DNA of 64,000 nucleotides from contig OX442314.1 of assembly GCA_949358305.1 (NCBI GenBank), forward strand, positions 14,997,060 to 15,061,059, in the 5' to 3' direction. Under the pieces are notes generated by a model. It was given only the letters and a program-made list of their open reading frames with translations. It was not told the DNA's origin and did no database searches. The DNA is from Strigamia acuminata (lineage: Eukaryota > Arthropoda > Chilopoda > Geophilomorpha > Linotaeniidae). This document shows, in pieces, positions 1 to 14,600 of this stretch; the stretch's first letter is position 1; each line of letters starts with the position of its first letter. A program made the position numbers and the translations under genes.

Positions 1-2563
1 CGTAATTAACGGCTAGAAACAGAAATCTCGTCTGGTTTTGACATCTTATTTTGGCAAAATGGTAGGTTGGTTGGCGGGATTAAATTGTACGATTTCATTT
101 TGTTTGTTGATGTTTTTTGCAAGCTATTTGGAAACAGAAACGATTGTAGTACGTTTTGCTTTTGCATTATTTATGATTCTTTGGTTTTGTCGATTGTTCA
201 AAGTGTGTATCGGTTAAATTTTTAGAGAGTTTTGTTTTTGATCGGAGATAAATTCATTTGTTTTTGGCCCGAAACCATAAAACAATCCTATTTTTGAATT
301 GAGTCGATTCACCTTGTATAAATATTGTAGAGTGAGAAATACTTGTGTGATAAATTAGGTTGAATACGGGGATTTAATGCTGTGTATAACTGCAAGGCCT
401 TTTAGAATTTAATGGTATATAAAATAATATAAAAGTCGTACGTGCAATTTTATAAAGTCAAGTAAAAGGCTACTGGCTGGTTTTCTGGAGTATGTGGGGG
501 ATTTGCAGAAAATAAAATGCCACTGTCTTAGGTAACAACTGAACTAATTTATTCTATGGTGTAAAGGATGTGGCTATAAAAGGGTCACCGTATTCTGTCC
601 AATGGTAGTTTAATTTTAGACAAAAAAAGACATAAAAGAGGGTTTACAACTTGGACATGAGGACAAGATGCAACCAATAAAAAAAGGGTGAAAATCTTAA
701 ATAATTTCAACAAATTTTATCCCAAATTTTATAATAATAAAGTAAAAAGAGACTGTTAGTAGTTTTGTAAATAAAATGCAAATTTAATTGGGATACACGT
801 TAAGAGTTGACATTTGAGCATGCAGAAGCTTTCATGTGTACATATTTTAAAGCTTTTCATAGAGCAGATTTGGACATGGAGTCGGTTTGACATTTTAATG
901 TTGTTTATTCTTTAATTTGTCGTCTTTGGCTGATGCCAAACAAACAAATAATGTTCCGTTTTAATTAGTTGAGAATTTAGTTTTGTATTGTGTGAAATTA
1001 CGATTTCTTGATACCTACTCTACAATCCAATTTGTGATAATTAGTCTGTAATGCCGCGTTAATCTAATGTTGATGATTAATCAAAAAATCCACAACAAAT
1101 TGCAAGCTGCAATTCCCACCACTGTACAAATAATGAAAGGGAAAAAAATCAATCAACCTTGGGCTCTTTGACACGTCTAAATATTAAACAACTACTCGTA
1201 GCTGTTCCTAACTGAAGCCTAATCCAAAATGCTGGTCGAGTTCTTAGTGGTTGGTGGAAGAACGAAATGAAGAAATATAAACACAATAAAAACTTGCAAG
1301 TTTAAAACAGTCTATTTTTTTTTATTATTGAATTTTTGGAAACGAAGAAAGAAGAAAAAAAACTGGCATTGACATTTTGTGGCACGGTAAATTCCCCTGT
1401 CAGCAGAAATTTTGAACCAGGGCAAATTTCCCTGTCGGCAGACATTTTTTAGCCATTTCTTACCGATAGACACTTCGTTTATAGCATACAAAATAGGAAT
1501 ATAATCCTAGAGTTGCATATTTATCATTACTCAACACGATTCTTAGACTCCAAAGTAGCAAATTTAAGCTAATGAAGTCTAATTATGTGGATTTAAACTT
1601 TTGAATACATAATTTACGATTTACTTCCGATAGCGAGCCTCATTTTTATACATAATTAAAAAAGGAAGCGAATTGTTGCACCGTGTTCATGGAATAAAAG
1701 TGTGACGTGATGAAAAATTGAAGGTTTATTCCTTCCAAACAAGTTAATAATAGGCGAGTCAAACATCCATATTAGATGTGTTTGGTGATTACACCCTTTT
1801 ATTTTGGGCGACACATGCGAGTGTGGAGTTTTATTGGTGCCAAGAAATGACCTTAGTTTTGTAGGGAGGTTGAATTAAGGAGCAATGGTAATGGGATTAA
1901 TTCAAGTTTGTACGCCTTGTCGACTTTTATTTGGTTGATAATAGAATGATGGGGAGCGAGAGGCATTTTTATAGATATAGTTTGATTGGTTGTTGTTGTT
2001 GGCTCGGCACGAAGTTATGGAGTTGGTTATGAGGGAACGTAGTGAGAGAAGGTAATGTCGTGTCGTGTTTGTCTGTCGGTTTGTGAATTTGTAAAAGGTT
2101 GGATGTTGATAAATTTAAAGTCTCACTTGTGACAAAGTTGGCAACTAGTCAAAACACAAATCTCTTGAATGACACATTTGCCTGCATGCGAGCAGCAAAT
2201 ACTGTGCGCAATTTGTTGCAATTGGAGCACTCGCTGCAGTTTAGAATATTGCAAAAATGTGGGCAGGGGAGAAAAAAATTGCTTTGTATCGACTTTTTTT
2301 CTCTTGTTTTGAGAAATGAGATCCACAGAGAGATAACGGGTGGGCTGAGTCGGTTTAAACTGATGCTAAGGCGCTATTGATGTGAATTTGTGATGCATTT
2401 TCTAGATTGATGCAACAGTTATTGATTTTCAGCTGCGAGTTAGTGAATTATTGCCAATATAAAATGACAATGCAAAAATAGTTGTCGTAACTTTTATTTT
2501 ATTGCGCATTTATTGCGTTTTCAACGATAAAATTAATTTATTTCTCTTTATTTTTCATTGCAG
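1..2563 (+). other. Intron or 5' part of hnRNP L-like gene, no exon seen
   Basis: This is AT-rich DNA with T-rich runs and no recognisable coding exon. The first exon seen (2564) begins with the last base of a split codon, so the gene continues upstream and this stretch is most simply the 3' part of an intron. I looked for an RRM1-like exon of the hnRNP L family and saw none. The longest open frames here (for example 2099-2380) lack codon character and splice context. The stretch ends in the acceptor at 2561-2563 (CAG), preceded by a pyrimidine-rich tract. Confidence 0.7.
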
Positions 2564-2636
2564 GAATAGTGATGAAGAAAAAGCCAACCACATTCTACTC
2601 ATGACTGTTTTAAATCCAGCCTATCCCATCACAGTG
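2564..2636 (+). CDS. hnRNP L-like exon: start of RRM2
   Basis: Acceptor CAG at 2561-2563 and donor GTGAGT at 2637. The exon starts with the third base of a codon and ends in phase 0. It encodes residues 1-24 of the visible part, including NHILLMTVLNPAYPITV. This is the beta-1/RNP2-like strand and helix start of RRM2, matching the family pattern of beta-1, then LNP, then Y.IT. Confidence 0.93.
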
Positions 2637-5600
2637 GTGAGTGTGAGTGGCATTCATCCACGAGACCATGAGGACCCATTCTTGTGTTGTTGTTTTTTTT
2701 CTTGATATTACCGCTGATGGTTGCACTATAAAGTGCGTTATTTATACACAGTCTGCCACTGTTTTTTCCCTCTTGGCCAAGCGTCTTGAAAAAGTATTTT
2801 TCAAGTCTGCTAATTTGCAGATAGGCATGTTTATTTGCGTTATATCTTGTTTTGTGGCATGCAAAAGTATGTATATAATGTAGGTAGTGACGTACACGCA
2901 CATTTGTGAAGAAAGATAAGCTCGTGTCATTATCTGTTTGTTTATTTTGCGCACCCAAGTCTTATCTCGACTCTCAGTTATATCCCGAACAGTGAGCTTA
3001 AAATGGCAAACTGCTGGTTTAAGCGCCGTGAAAATTATAAGATACTACAATGATTTTGTTATCACTGGGTCTCGAGTTTTGGGAAACACGAGGGATGAGA
3101 GTTATTGACCTGCTTAAGTCGGAGGAAGTTGAAAGTTAAATATTTCTATAAAAAATAAATATCTATTGGTGTGTGCGTATTTATATAAAGTGAACAGTTT
3201 GATGGATTAAGTTTTCGAATTTAAGACCGAGAATATGTTTGCTGTCAGTAAATACGTGAGAGATTTATGAAGAAACAGCAAGCTGTGAAATTTCGTGGCG
3301 CATTATTCATGTATTTTTCTTTATCACATTATAACAATATTTTACTTGTCATTGTACGAGGGAGATTTTTTATAAAGCGTTTATTTATATGAAGGGGGTG
3401 TACCGGTATGTGAATTGCGCAGTTTGCGTAATATAGACTTTTGTTGTTTCATGTGTTTGCATTTATATTTATATCTTAGCAGTTCTGTAAATGTGGCGTT
3501 TTATTTTCTTTTTAGGATGTTATTCATACAATATGCAGTCCAAGTGGCCAAGTTCTCAGGGTAGTTATCTTCAAGAAGAACGGCGTCCAAGCGATGGTCG
3601 AATATCCTTTACATTAAATTTTTTATTTTTTATTTTTAAAAGTTAAATTGCTTTTTATGGCGCAAGATACGAGTGGAACGGAGAGTCGAAGGAGAGTGGA
3701 GGATATAAATTGGGAAGAAATTTATCGGTACAAAATTATTAACATTTTTTTTATTTGAAGATTTATAGTTTGCTAGTATGCAGATAGATGTGCTGTTAGC
3801 GAGGCTGGTCTGCAGTATGCACCCAATCATGATGGCAGTGGTTCTTTTGAGCCTTCATTGTGCAGCATTGAAATCAATAGTTTTGTGTAGAGATGAAGGG
3901 AAAAGCATCTCGCTGACAGATGACTGGCTTCGAGCTAACGATAATACCGAGCCTTGTTTTTATGGCTTCACGGTCCAGACCTTATAGACAGTTTGTGATT
4001 TATATCCTATAAACTTATGATTCGAATTTTTTCTCTCCTGGCGCCAACTGGTGGCAAGCACAAAGCCCGAGCTGAAATTTACAAGCGTTTGTTAGTTTAC
4101 TGGAGTAATACACAACGGCAAGATTGCTTGATAGTGGGATAAACAGCTTGATTGAAGACTCGCAGACCGGTTGAAATGCTTAGCACATATTAGCCCAGCA
4201 CTGTTCCTTAAGCTTTAAACTTGTTTGTGATGTGCTTTTTAAGTGTGATGAGAGTGGAGTGAAAGAACGGGAAGGGTAACGTGCAACTGCACCTGAGCAA
4301 CTATTGTTCGATGCCAAGCAATGATTCGAGAATTTTTTTTTTTTTTTTTTTTTTATACCTTATTTTTTAAAGCCTTAGTTCGAGTGCTATTTTTAATTAA
4401 ATTGCATGATTTGAGATTGATTTTTATTTTTTTTTATATTTATTTTTTAGCGAGACAAAAAATGCTCGCGAAATTCTAGATTTATTTATTTTTATTTTTT
4501 TTGTTTGTATAGAAAAAGAAATATTCGATTTCCTAAATACTAGCACTGCTTTCCTGTAATTGGTATGGATTGGGCGTGCTGCAGTCAGGAATTGAGTTTT
4601 TTTTGGCGGTGGTGGTTGGTAGCAGTGTTCCTCAACTTTTTTTTGGAGTTTTTTTATTTTATTTTTATATTTTTACTTTCTCACACGAGTTTGTTGTGCC
4701 TTTGCAGCGTCTTTTGTGCTTCCTTTAAAGCCTTGGTATTCGTGGTGCAGATACAGTGGGTAGTTGTTCAATTTCTATTGAGCTGTGAAAAAAAAAATAC
4801 TCACACCCACGTTCTAGTTGGAGATAAGTCTATAAAGAAATCCTAGTGAGCAATGGAATTTTGGCTAAAAGCGATACGGATGGCGCTTGTGTATAAATAT
4901 AGGCTTTGTGATTGGCTTTTTATCCAATCGAGTGACGAAAGAAATCTATCTATGGTGAAAATGGAGGATTGCTCGGCTACGAATTAATGAGAATTTTTTA
5001 CAACCTTCGTTTTCTGACTGATGTCACATCGAAATTGAGCAATTTGAATTCAAAAGGATTTTCGTTCGCCCTTTTTACTGAATGTTGAACATACGCACAA
5101 TTAATGCGGACATTTTTTTTATATTTTATTTTACGAGTTTGAAATTTCTCGGGGGGTAGAGAATTGTTGCAAGACTTGAGTATTGATTAGGAATCTCGTA
5201 AGTAGAAAGAAGCTGCTTGTTCGCAGCCCACCCAGGGAGTAATGTAATAGTTGATTAATGGTCTTATCAATTGCGCATAACTTTGGGGATTTATGATTAT
5301 TATAAACACCTAACGATGTTAAATTTGAAATTTGAAATTTTAGACAAGAAAAATGGTAATGATGGGTATATTTTTGAAAGCGTATTTAGCATAAAAGGCA
5401 ATTCGGTATATTGTGACGTACAGATTTGTTTCTTTTGCGAACCTGAGTCGCTTTTACCGAGTAAATTATCCGCTAGATTTATAGCCGTCATTTCGTTCAC
5501 CAATAAAACTTGAAACCGACTTGTCAGCGGCCTAATTGTGACATGTAAAGTCGATTTAAAGGGAGCCCCTATGAAAAAAGCGAAGAAATAAAATGCAGAA

Positions 5601-8600
5601 ATACTTTATGAGTTAAATTCTCTCACAAGTCAGTGGTATGATATTAAAAGAATAAAAAAGGTTTTATCTGTACACAATCGGTAAGTGAAGCAGCTATGAT
5701 GAAGTTTGAATTCTTTGTTAGCAGGGCAGGATGACCAACGACAGGAATTTTCTCATTAATTCCAGAACTAGTCGATGAGTTGCTCTTTGCGGCTGTGCAA
5801 CCCTAAGGGAGTGGGTTTGGCTTTGAAACGGTGGAAAATTTGAATACCTTCAGCCAATATTCATGTAATTTGAAACGGGGATTTGCGGTGGGGAAGTTTT
5901 CTTTAGGGCTTATTGAACGGTTTTTTTCCTTCTTTCTCTATCTCTCCAACCTCTCCTCCGCTACTCCAGACTCTAAAGAGAGGACTTTAGATCCTTTCCT
6001 TTTTGCTGTTTTTGAAATGAGGCGATAGGTGTCGTGTTCTTTTTCTTTTTTTTTTCCTTTCGTATAATTTTTTTTTGTCCTTAATTGAATTTACGTTTGA
6101 TGGTGTAGAATCAGCCAAAAGAGCAAAGCAAAGTCTTCACGGCGCTGACATTTACTCCGGATGCTGTACTTTGAAGATCGAATATGCTAAGGTGAGTTTT
6201 TCTAATTACGGTAACTAATAAACGGTGGCGTGTGGATTAAATTTTGATGTGGCTCAGCTTTCTCATTAGTATTTTATTTAGCCAGTTTGTAATTACATTT
6301 TGCTTTTATCTTTTATTCCCTTTGAATTTCTCAAGTATACCTCATGTTTCGGCGTGGAGGAGGCAAACGTTGAGGTTGATTACACGAAAGGCACTTGAAA
6401 AGTGATGCTATTTAGTGGCGTTTAATATTCTGAAGATATTTGAAAGTAGTTTTGAATGTTTGCTGAATTTAACTGGGTGATGTTCAGCTTGAAAGCGTTG
6501 CATTTTGAAATGCGCACACGAGTTTGGAGCGATATTTCAAACACATTAAAATAATTGAGAGGTTCCGTTTGGCATAATGTGGTAATAACTTCGTGTAGCC
6601 AAATGGAATAATAATAATCCACGATGTATCCCTATAATTACTGCTTGGCAACCCTTTAGTCCCGGGATTAAGAGTGGGAATTAGACTTGTCACTACAAAG
6701 AAATAAATTGCTGTTTTGTTATTACTGTTATTACTATTAATTTCATTTGGGTCGTTTTTTGCACATCTATATTGGCCGAATGTTGCCGTATTTTACTTAA
6801 AAACACAATAAATGACATGTATAGCTGTAATTTATTTAGCTTTTTAATAGAAAAAGTTTGGTGTGGCCATAAAAATTTAGTAGTTTTCAAGTTGACAGTA
6901 GTGAAGACATGACATGCACAATTGATTCTCGAGCATTCTACTCGCAATTTTACTGTCACCGGCAACGTTTTGAGACAAAAAAAATGTATATGGAGTTTTG
7001 CATCTGCGTCGGCAAGTAAGCCGCTATTATATTCGGATGGTTAACGGTGAAAACAGGAAAAAACTAACAACTCCTTTATAGCTTTAATTATGCAGTTTAA
7101 AATGATAATGAATCCACCATGGCAAAAGGGTTGAGATTCTTTTTATTTTTTTTTTATTTTTTTTTACCTCTGGAAATTTGGTATGCAAATATGTTTTAAT
7201 TTATTTTTATATTTTACTTTTTTTAATTTAAAAAAAGCAATTGTGTTTTGATGTGCTTTTTAGTTTAATTTATTGTTTTGAAAATGTGATAAGTCATGTT
7301 TTTTCGGGTTTTATTACTCGAAGCAGCATTCGGGGAAAAATATGATAAAAGAAATGCATATTGAACATGTATGGACATTTGATATGATTTCAATCTCCGG
7401 TTTTATGATTGGATTTAGTTTTCTTTCTTTTTTATTTTTAAAAAAAAATAAATATCGAAAGGAAAAAAAAGACTAGCAATGCAGAATTGATTTTGCAATC
7501 ATGAGGAAAAAAATGCACGCGACTAGCGGAATAATAAATTTGTTTTGATGTGCAGGTAAACTTTCCAAATGCCAATCTTGCATGTAATTCGAGGAACGAT
7601 ACGATTTTTAATTTTAGGTTTTTTGCTTGTTTGTTTTTTTGGTTGCAAATGTACGAGTCAATTTCTGAAGCAAATAAAACATCAGCCTGAATTTCCTTTG
7701 TGCCACTTGGAAATTTCGTTTTTATCACCGGGTTTTGGCCCCAGACTTGCTTTCCCCTTCGAACAAATTGCCAAGACTTCTTTCTGTCTTATTTTTTTGT
7801 TCCATCTTACAAGATGGATTTGAGTTGTTAGGGCCCATATCTGCTGCCTTTTACCGCGAAAAGCTTGGGTGCAGGTGCGTGTTTTTCTAGTTCCTTCCTT
7901 TGCCTTTTGATACGTAAAATGGAATGGGCCGTTGAGAAAAAGTCGAGACTTGTTCGGCGCTTGCAGCTAAAAGCCACTTGCATCTGATCCTTATATAGGA
8001 AGAAAATTGTTGACAATTTTGGCATGGATACTCGTTGCCTCTTCTTTTTGCTTATATTTTTATTTTTATTGTCAAGTTGCTTTTTTTGTGGTTGACACTG
8101 GTGGTTTTTTTTACGATCTTTATTAGAAACTTAAATGTCGGATCCAGTTGGTGTTTTTCTTTTCTCTTTTTTTGTGATGCCGTTTTGGGAAAGAGACCCG
8201 CGTTAATGACACTTGTCGGCGGTTTAAGAGGAAAAAAGAAAGATAAAAGCAAAAGTAAATAAATAATTGAGAATTTAATCATTTGCCACATCAATTTGCG
8301 TGTGATATACTTTGTTTTTTATTGTTTTTTTGAATATTTCTTATCTTTTCATTTCTTTCAGCCATCAAGGCTGAATGTTTACAAGAACGATACGGAAAGT
8401 TGGGATTACACCAATCCTAATCTAAGTAAGTAATCTTTGTTTATTTTTATTGCGTTTTGTTAATTATGATGATATTCGGGAATGGACATATTTTGCTATT
8501 CAATATATTGACGAGTTAAATTATTTCCGGGACGCTAGTTTATAGATTAATGCGCAATTTATACGAGAGATTTAAGCTTAATTAGCTGAAGCGAATTTTG

Positions 8601-11600
8601 ATTGCTTTTGATTTGATAATCTTACAGTGACTAAGCAAATTAAATAAATTCCTTTTTTTTTCTAAATTGTTTTACATTAAAATAGTTGGTTGCGAATTTG
8701 CATTTAATCGGAAATATTTGGTGGCTTATGTTCACTTATTATAAATTAAATAATAGGTGACGGTAAGTGCAATTGCAGATGAGTAAATTACATGGCGTAG
8801 TCAAATCATCGATAATTAGGCTTGATGAGTTCAACAGAAAATTGAAAATTATTAAACAAATATTTGAAATTGGCAGTTTTGCAAATGATAAGTTTCCATT
8901 GGGATTTTATGAGTAGACGTTTATCGGATAATGTGCATGATATCCGGAATTATATTAACATGCACAATTGATTGATTTGCATGAAAATCGACTTTACCAT
9001 GTTTGTGCTCCGTTAATAGAAAATTTAATTATATTATATTTAGAACGAAAATAAAAAATAAAAAAAAAGCAGAGAAATTACAGTTTTTTCCCATTGAAAT
9101 AATTTGTAGTTTTAGTTTAGCGGTGTTGAAAAGCGACGCGAGTAGGATATTTGGAGCGACAGTTGAACAAACTGTCAAAAATACTGATATTTGCGCATCC
9201 GCACGCAATAAACACAGCTCTTAGAATTGAATTTCTCCGAGGGAAAAACTAACGTTATGGAATTGGTGTGAAAATGTGCAGCAAAAATAACCAAATTACC
9301 TTGAGTATGCGAGCAATTGAAGATTTTCTTTCGTTTCCTCTTCATCTCCCATTCCCCCTACCCCAATTTATTTTTTATTTTTTTTATTTATAGAAAAAAA
9401 GCTTTAATGTAATAGCGCGCTGGCAGTTTAAAGTTATCGAGTAATTTGAGATTTTTGAGCAAGGGATTTTGCGGTTTATGTCGCGTCGAAAAAACAAAAT
9501 GTTAAAAATTGGGTACCGGCTTAAAGCTAATTTGGGTTAAATTTAAAATTTTCTAATTGTATGTACAGTGTACGATAAACTAAGCTGATAAATTTTTATT
9601 ATTCAATTATTTAGTAGCTCGCCCATTCTTTCTTTAAAATCTGATTACGTTTTGGATTAGACTTTGAGATATTTAATTAAGGGGATTAGATGTTGTTTTA
9701 ACAGAGCACAAACATAGCAATGTTATTTTTAGAGATAGAATTTTAATTTGAAAATTGGTATTTCTGGAGATTTGATAAAACCAGTGGATACTGTCATAAC
9801 GTTTAATGTTTGCATGGAGAAAGCTTATTCTATGGATGATTTTAGGATTAAAATCATTATTGAATATATATCTATATATATTTTCTATGTATTTGTATAC
9901 AATTTTTAAAAACAAATTGGGATTTTTATTTAATTTTTGATTTCGGTGTTGATAATTGCTGTAAGCTTTCTCTTGTATATTTGTATGTTTTGATTTTTCT
10001 ATTTTACATAGGGCAAATTATTTGGTTGGCATTTGATATTGTGATGATATGTATATATCCGAGTGTCTGTTTAATTTTTTTGCTCTTATATTCAAGGGCA
10101 AAAAAACAAACAATTTAATTATACGATGAATGCGTGGAGTTGCTGTCTCTGTTAGGTTATAGACGATAAAACATAAATGCCACAAAGACACTTTAATCCA
10201 TTTACACATTAGAGATGACAAAATGAAAAAAAAAATTTCTTAAGGTTTATACTTTTTTAGCTACCCCTTGGTTCCTCGTCCATGAGTGGCATGACTTATC
10301 CACTGGCCCTATTCAGAGTTGGCTAATATGCAAATCATACACCACTTTTATAAATTAATATATATATGTATATGGTATATATATTAATTAAAAAATATAT
10401 ATAAACACTGAGTTTACAGTCGGAATATAGGTGGAGAAATGGAAGCTAACCACCTCAGAGCAACAGCATCCATCATCCATGAATTGCATCACAACATTTC
10501 ACCAATCTACTACCCAACATTTGGATACCTTCCAAGGGACATCACCATACCAACGAAAGATTACTTAAAAATGTGTCGTTTATTATTTTTATGTAGATAT
10601 ATCATGCCCCTTAATACTGAGTTTGCGCCAGATACTTTTTTCGTCTAGTTATGACAGATTTACGTAATAATCTTTGTTTGCGCAAAGGTTTCTTTACACG
10701 CACTGAATTTAATCGTTTGTTTACAACATTTACAGTTTTTACATTGCTTAGTCATGGGCGTGAGAGCCAGAACCGAATGTGTCTTCGATGCGAGAAAGTG
10801 CAAACCACTTTAGTTGCACAACTACCGGATTGGTTACACTATTTTTAATTTTGAGGGAAAAGTACCTGACGCAAATTCTCTAATGTTATTTGGACACTAA
10901 AAGTTGAGGCGTTATCTAAAGGAAAATAATTTATACATTGCAGTTAGTAATAGAAAACATTGCATATTTCTCTCTCTCTTTTCTCTTCTTTTATAACTTG
11001 AAATTTTTTCAAATTCTTTTCCGTTTGGGCTTTTCATTTATTTTTATTCTATTTTTTTTATATTTTTTTTTTAAGAAAAATAATTGTTAGGTTCTTGTAA
11101 AATCGTAGTTTTAAGAGATTTTTTTCAGAAGAAATCTTTTTCTTTTTTCTTGAGAACGTGGTAATAAGGGTATTTATATATATAATATATATATTTATAT
11201 ATATAAAAATAACAACAATAAGCACAGAAATTTTTTGAACACAACATGTGACAGTGAATCTTTAAAAAAAAAGATAGAAATAGAAATTTCACTTCAATTC
11301 ACGGAATACAGTTTTCTTTTCTTTATTTAAAAAAAAAAAGAAATAATATAAACAAGAACAAGGTGATAAGTGCTGTGTTGATAAAACTGTTTCTCATATA
11401 TATATATATGTATATACATGTATAATATATGTATGTATATATATATGTATGTATATATTAAAAAAACATTCCATATTTTGCCATATACATCTGTGAAGTT
11501 CAAGAAGATAACCAATTAAAAACATGTGAATTTCTCTACTTATAAATTAAATTTATACAAGAAGATAAAAAATGTGTGAAAGGATAACATCACAAACATT

Positions 11601-14600
11601 CAGATGACACCAGCCATTTGTCCCCACTTCGCCATGAAGAACGAACTATTATCGGCTTTACATATACATTATTAGTATATGTGTATTGACCTATAACATT
11701 TAAAAGACTTATATAAAAAAATATACACTTTCAATCAACTTTTCAATCCCTCGATGTGTGTGGGTGCAGGATTAAAGTGAAGATCCTAATATCCTGTGTG
11801 ACGGACACTGAGGGGGATTGGCATCGTTACAAACGACACCATCTTTCTCCAACCACATACACTACTACACAACCCTTATGTGGGTGCCCTGCTTGTGGCA
11901 CTCGTAAAAAGCCTGCCAGAGACAGTCAAAGTGCGCTTTAAAAAAATGAACCTCTCTTCCCCGACTGATGCCAGCCACGCAATCAATCTAACTTGTGTGA
12001 ACACTGTTGTGTCTAGGCGGCGGACGATGGAGGAACAATGTGACTGTCAACCACCTTGCTGATGATGGCCTGTCGTGGACCAAGAAGATTTTACCTTGGA
12101 TTATGATCTTCTCGACGCCGTTTGGGTGAGCGGTGGTATCCACCAGTGATCTATTGTTTAAAGGAAAAAAAAATTCTATGATTAAATATTATAATGTTTT
12201 AAAATAATCATTGTTTAAAGGTAAAAGTGTTTGTTCGTTGGAGGGAGTGTTGAAAAATGTATGTTTTTTATATATATTGTGTTTTACCGATTAAGAGTCG
12301 CCCTCTAATTGTAGCCGCGACCGAGGGAGAGGCGATTTGATATAAGAGCCGCTCTCGAATAATAGCCGCGGCTATTAATTCGAGGACGGCTAAAGCGAGG
12401 TTTTTGTTACTACTGTATCGAGAAACGAATCGAAGGGAACCGAAATGCACAAAGTGACTTAGATATATGGTAAATATAATGAACGTAGAGCAAACAATGA
12501 ACGTAACATTGATATCGGCCACTATTTGAAATAAGAGCCGCCCTCGATTAAGAGCCGCACTCAATTAATAGCCGTGGCTGAAGGTGGCAGTTTTGAATAA
12601 GAACCGCGGCTCTTAATCGCGAAAATAAGGTATATATATTTTTTGGTGGGATTGGTTTTTGATTTGACGCGGATACAGTCTTGAAAAAGGTGTAAAGTTG
12701 TCCCAGGGTGCGCACTTTAAGTTGTAAGGGTGGCATTTCTTTTTATTTTATTTTTCTGGTTTAAAGTGGCGAAAAAATTGGGTTTTAGCATCTAAAACTT
12801 TAAAAGATGGGCATCTTGGGAGGCATATACGCCTTCTAGTTTTTTTTTTCTATATTGTTTCGTTTGATGGATTTAAAGAGTGGACAAATTGTTACTTTGA
12901 TCCGATGCGGAATTAATGAGTGGCAAGAGGTTGATGCAATGGCTTTTAGTCACAGTAATTCATTTATGCTTGTCGCATGAGTAATGAATATTGTAGAGGG
13001 TTTACTTGGCAATGATTAAGTATGGGAAGAACTGAAGAGCTATTCTGTTTGGCAGCGGATCAAAACGATGCTAATGATTGTTGAAGAAGCAAACAGCTAA
13101 CTCTGAATAGAGGGCTCTTTTTGTGCCTCGTGGAAGGGGATGCCGACACCCAACTGTCTTGAAAAATTGTTGTCCATTTATTATTTTTGTTTTAGCTAAT
13201 GAGAATACCCGTATATGATAATTTTAGGGAAAAGTTTACTGTTTCAATTAAATTGAGGAGAAAAATGATAATACTTCAGCTAAATTCAGTGGCGTCAATT
13301 AATTTTGGTTGGATTTAGTCCGTGATTAATTTATTTAGCAATTTGGTTTTGATTTTGGTTTTTTTTTTTGCGTGCGTGCGACAAGATTGTTTGAGGAAAA
13401 AAATTGAGTCGTAGAAAAACGAGTATATCCTCTTTCCACCTGTAGGTTTTTTTATCTCTGAATTTTTTTTTGATTTGTTGTCTCTGGGGAACATCATTTG
13501 AGGAACAAGGTTTAAAGTTACAATATTGAATTATATTGAGTAAAAGGAAGACTAGGTATAATATAATAAGGAAAAAGAGGGGGAAATATGAAGAAACATT
13601 TTAGATTATTTGGTTTCTAGTGGACTCTTTAATTTTATTTATTTAAGTTTTTTTTATGGATATGATGTATGAGTTTAGATTCTTTGACTCGAAATTTGCG
13701 AGGTCGGAATGTTATTCACTTTGTAAATTCAAATTTATGCCGGGTGGAAATTCAGATTTAGTAGAAAGTCTATTCCTTTTGCCGACAAATGGTTATTACA
13801 GTTGTGTAAAGGTATAAAAAAAAATTTCTAACAAGAAACTGGCTCATTGCACATGATTCATGTTAAATGAAATGAGTTGGGTAGTCACAAATGAAATATG
13901 CGTGTGAGCAAGCATTAGACTGAATATATATAGCTGCTCCCCCCAACTCCCACCCATTGCTCTTTCGTTGGGTTTCTCTCCAATAAAAGATTGTGATAGT
14001 GAATTATGAGAAAACTACGTTTGTGTGGCAAATGCTCGGCTTGAAATTTGATTTTGGATTTGTTCTTGTTGTTTTACTTAAACCCACTATCGATTCAAAA
14101 TGAAATTTGCCTGTCGTTTTCCTAAACTGCGATTTTTCACGAGATCAATTTAGAAATTAGGCTCGCGGAATGCGAAAGTTGTTGTTGTGCTAAAAAATAG
14201 CGAAGAAAAACAGGAAATGTGGCCTATAAGTAGGATTTGGCCATTGTATACTCTGATGAGACTCTTTACTCTCTAGAGATGTTGTCTTGGTAGCGATGTT
14301 GATGCTGTTGCTAAGATACTGCGAGGAAAAGAGACGGTGCAAGCAGGAAACTAATGTTTTTTTTTCTTCTCTTTTCTTTCTTTTCTTAGGATCTTGTCGT
14401 TTTTATTTACTAGTTTTCCATTAGCATCTAGTGCCTGAGTGTTGATGCGACAAGAGTTTAGGCTTTTTTTTCTCTTTCCTTCTGTTACAGGTTATCTACG
14501 TAGATAAGTAAAGTAGTGCAAGTTGATAAAGAAAGCGTGTAGATAAAGCTAAACGTAAAATTAATTACATTTTTTTTTCTTTCTGTTTTCAGTTTATTTT

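Larger units (their letters stand above)
3602..6094 (+). other. U12-type AT-AC intron
   Basis: The 2,493-nt intron starts with ATATCCTTT (3602-3610), an exact match to the minor-spliceosome 5' splice-site consensus. It ends with AC at 6093-6094, with a TCCTTAAT branch motif at 6078-6085, about 10-11 nt before the 3' end and so inside the short distance typical of U12 introns. The splice joins ...AMVE to FDGVESAKRAKQ in the family's expected register. Apart from these signals the intron holds T-rich DNA (poly-T tract about 4328-4353) and no gene that I can support. Confidence 0.9.

Noticed and set aside
6107-6108. AG acceptor (GTGTAG) for a normal GT-AG intron into the third visible exon
   Set aside because: It loses the conserved FDGV residues, leaves no matching GT donor near 3601 that keeps the frame, and ignores the exact U12 signals.
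12060-12120. TGATGA C-box-like motif suggesting a C/D snoRNA
   Set aside because: No CTGA D box or terminal stem at the right distance.
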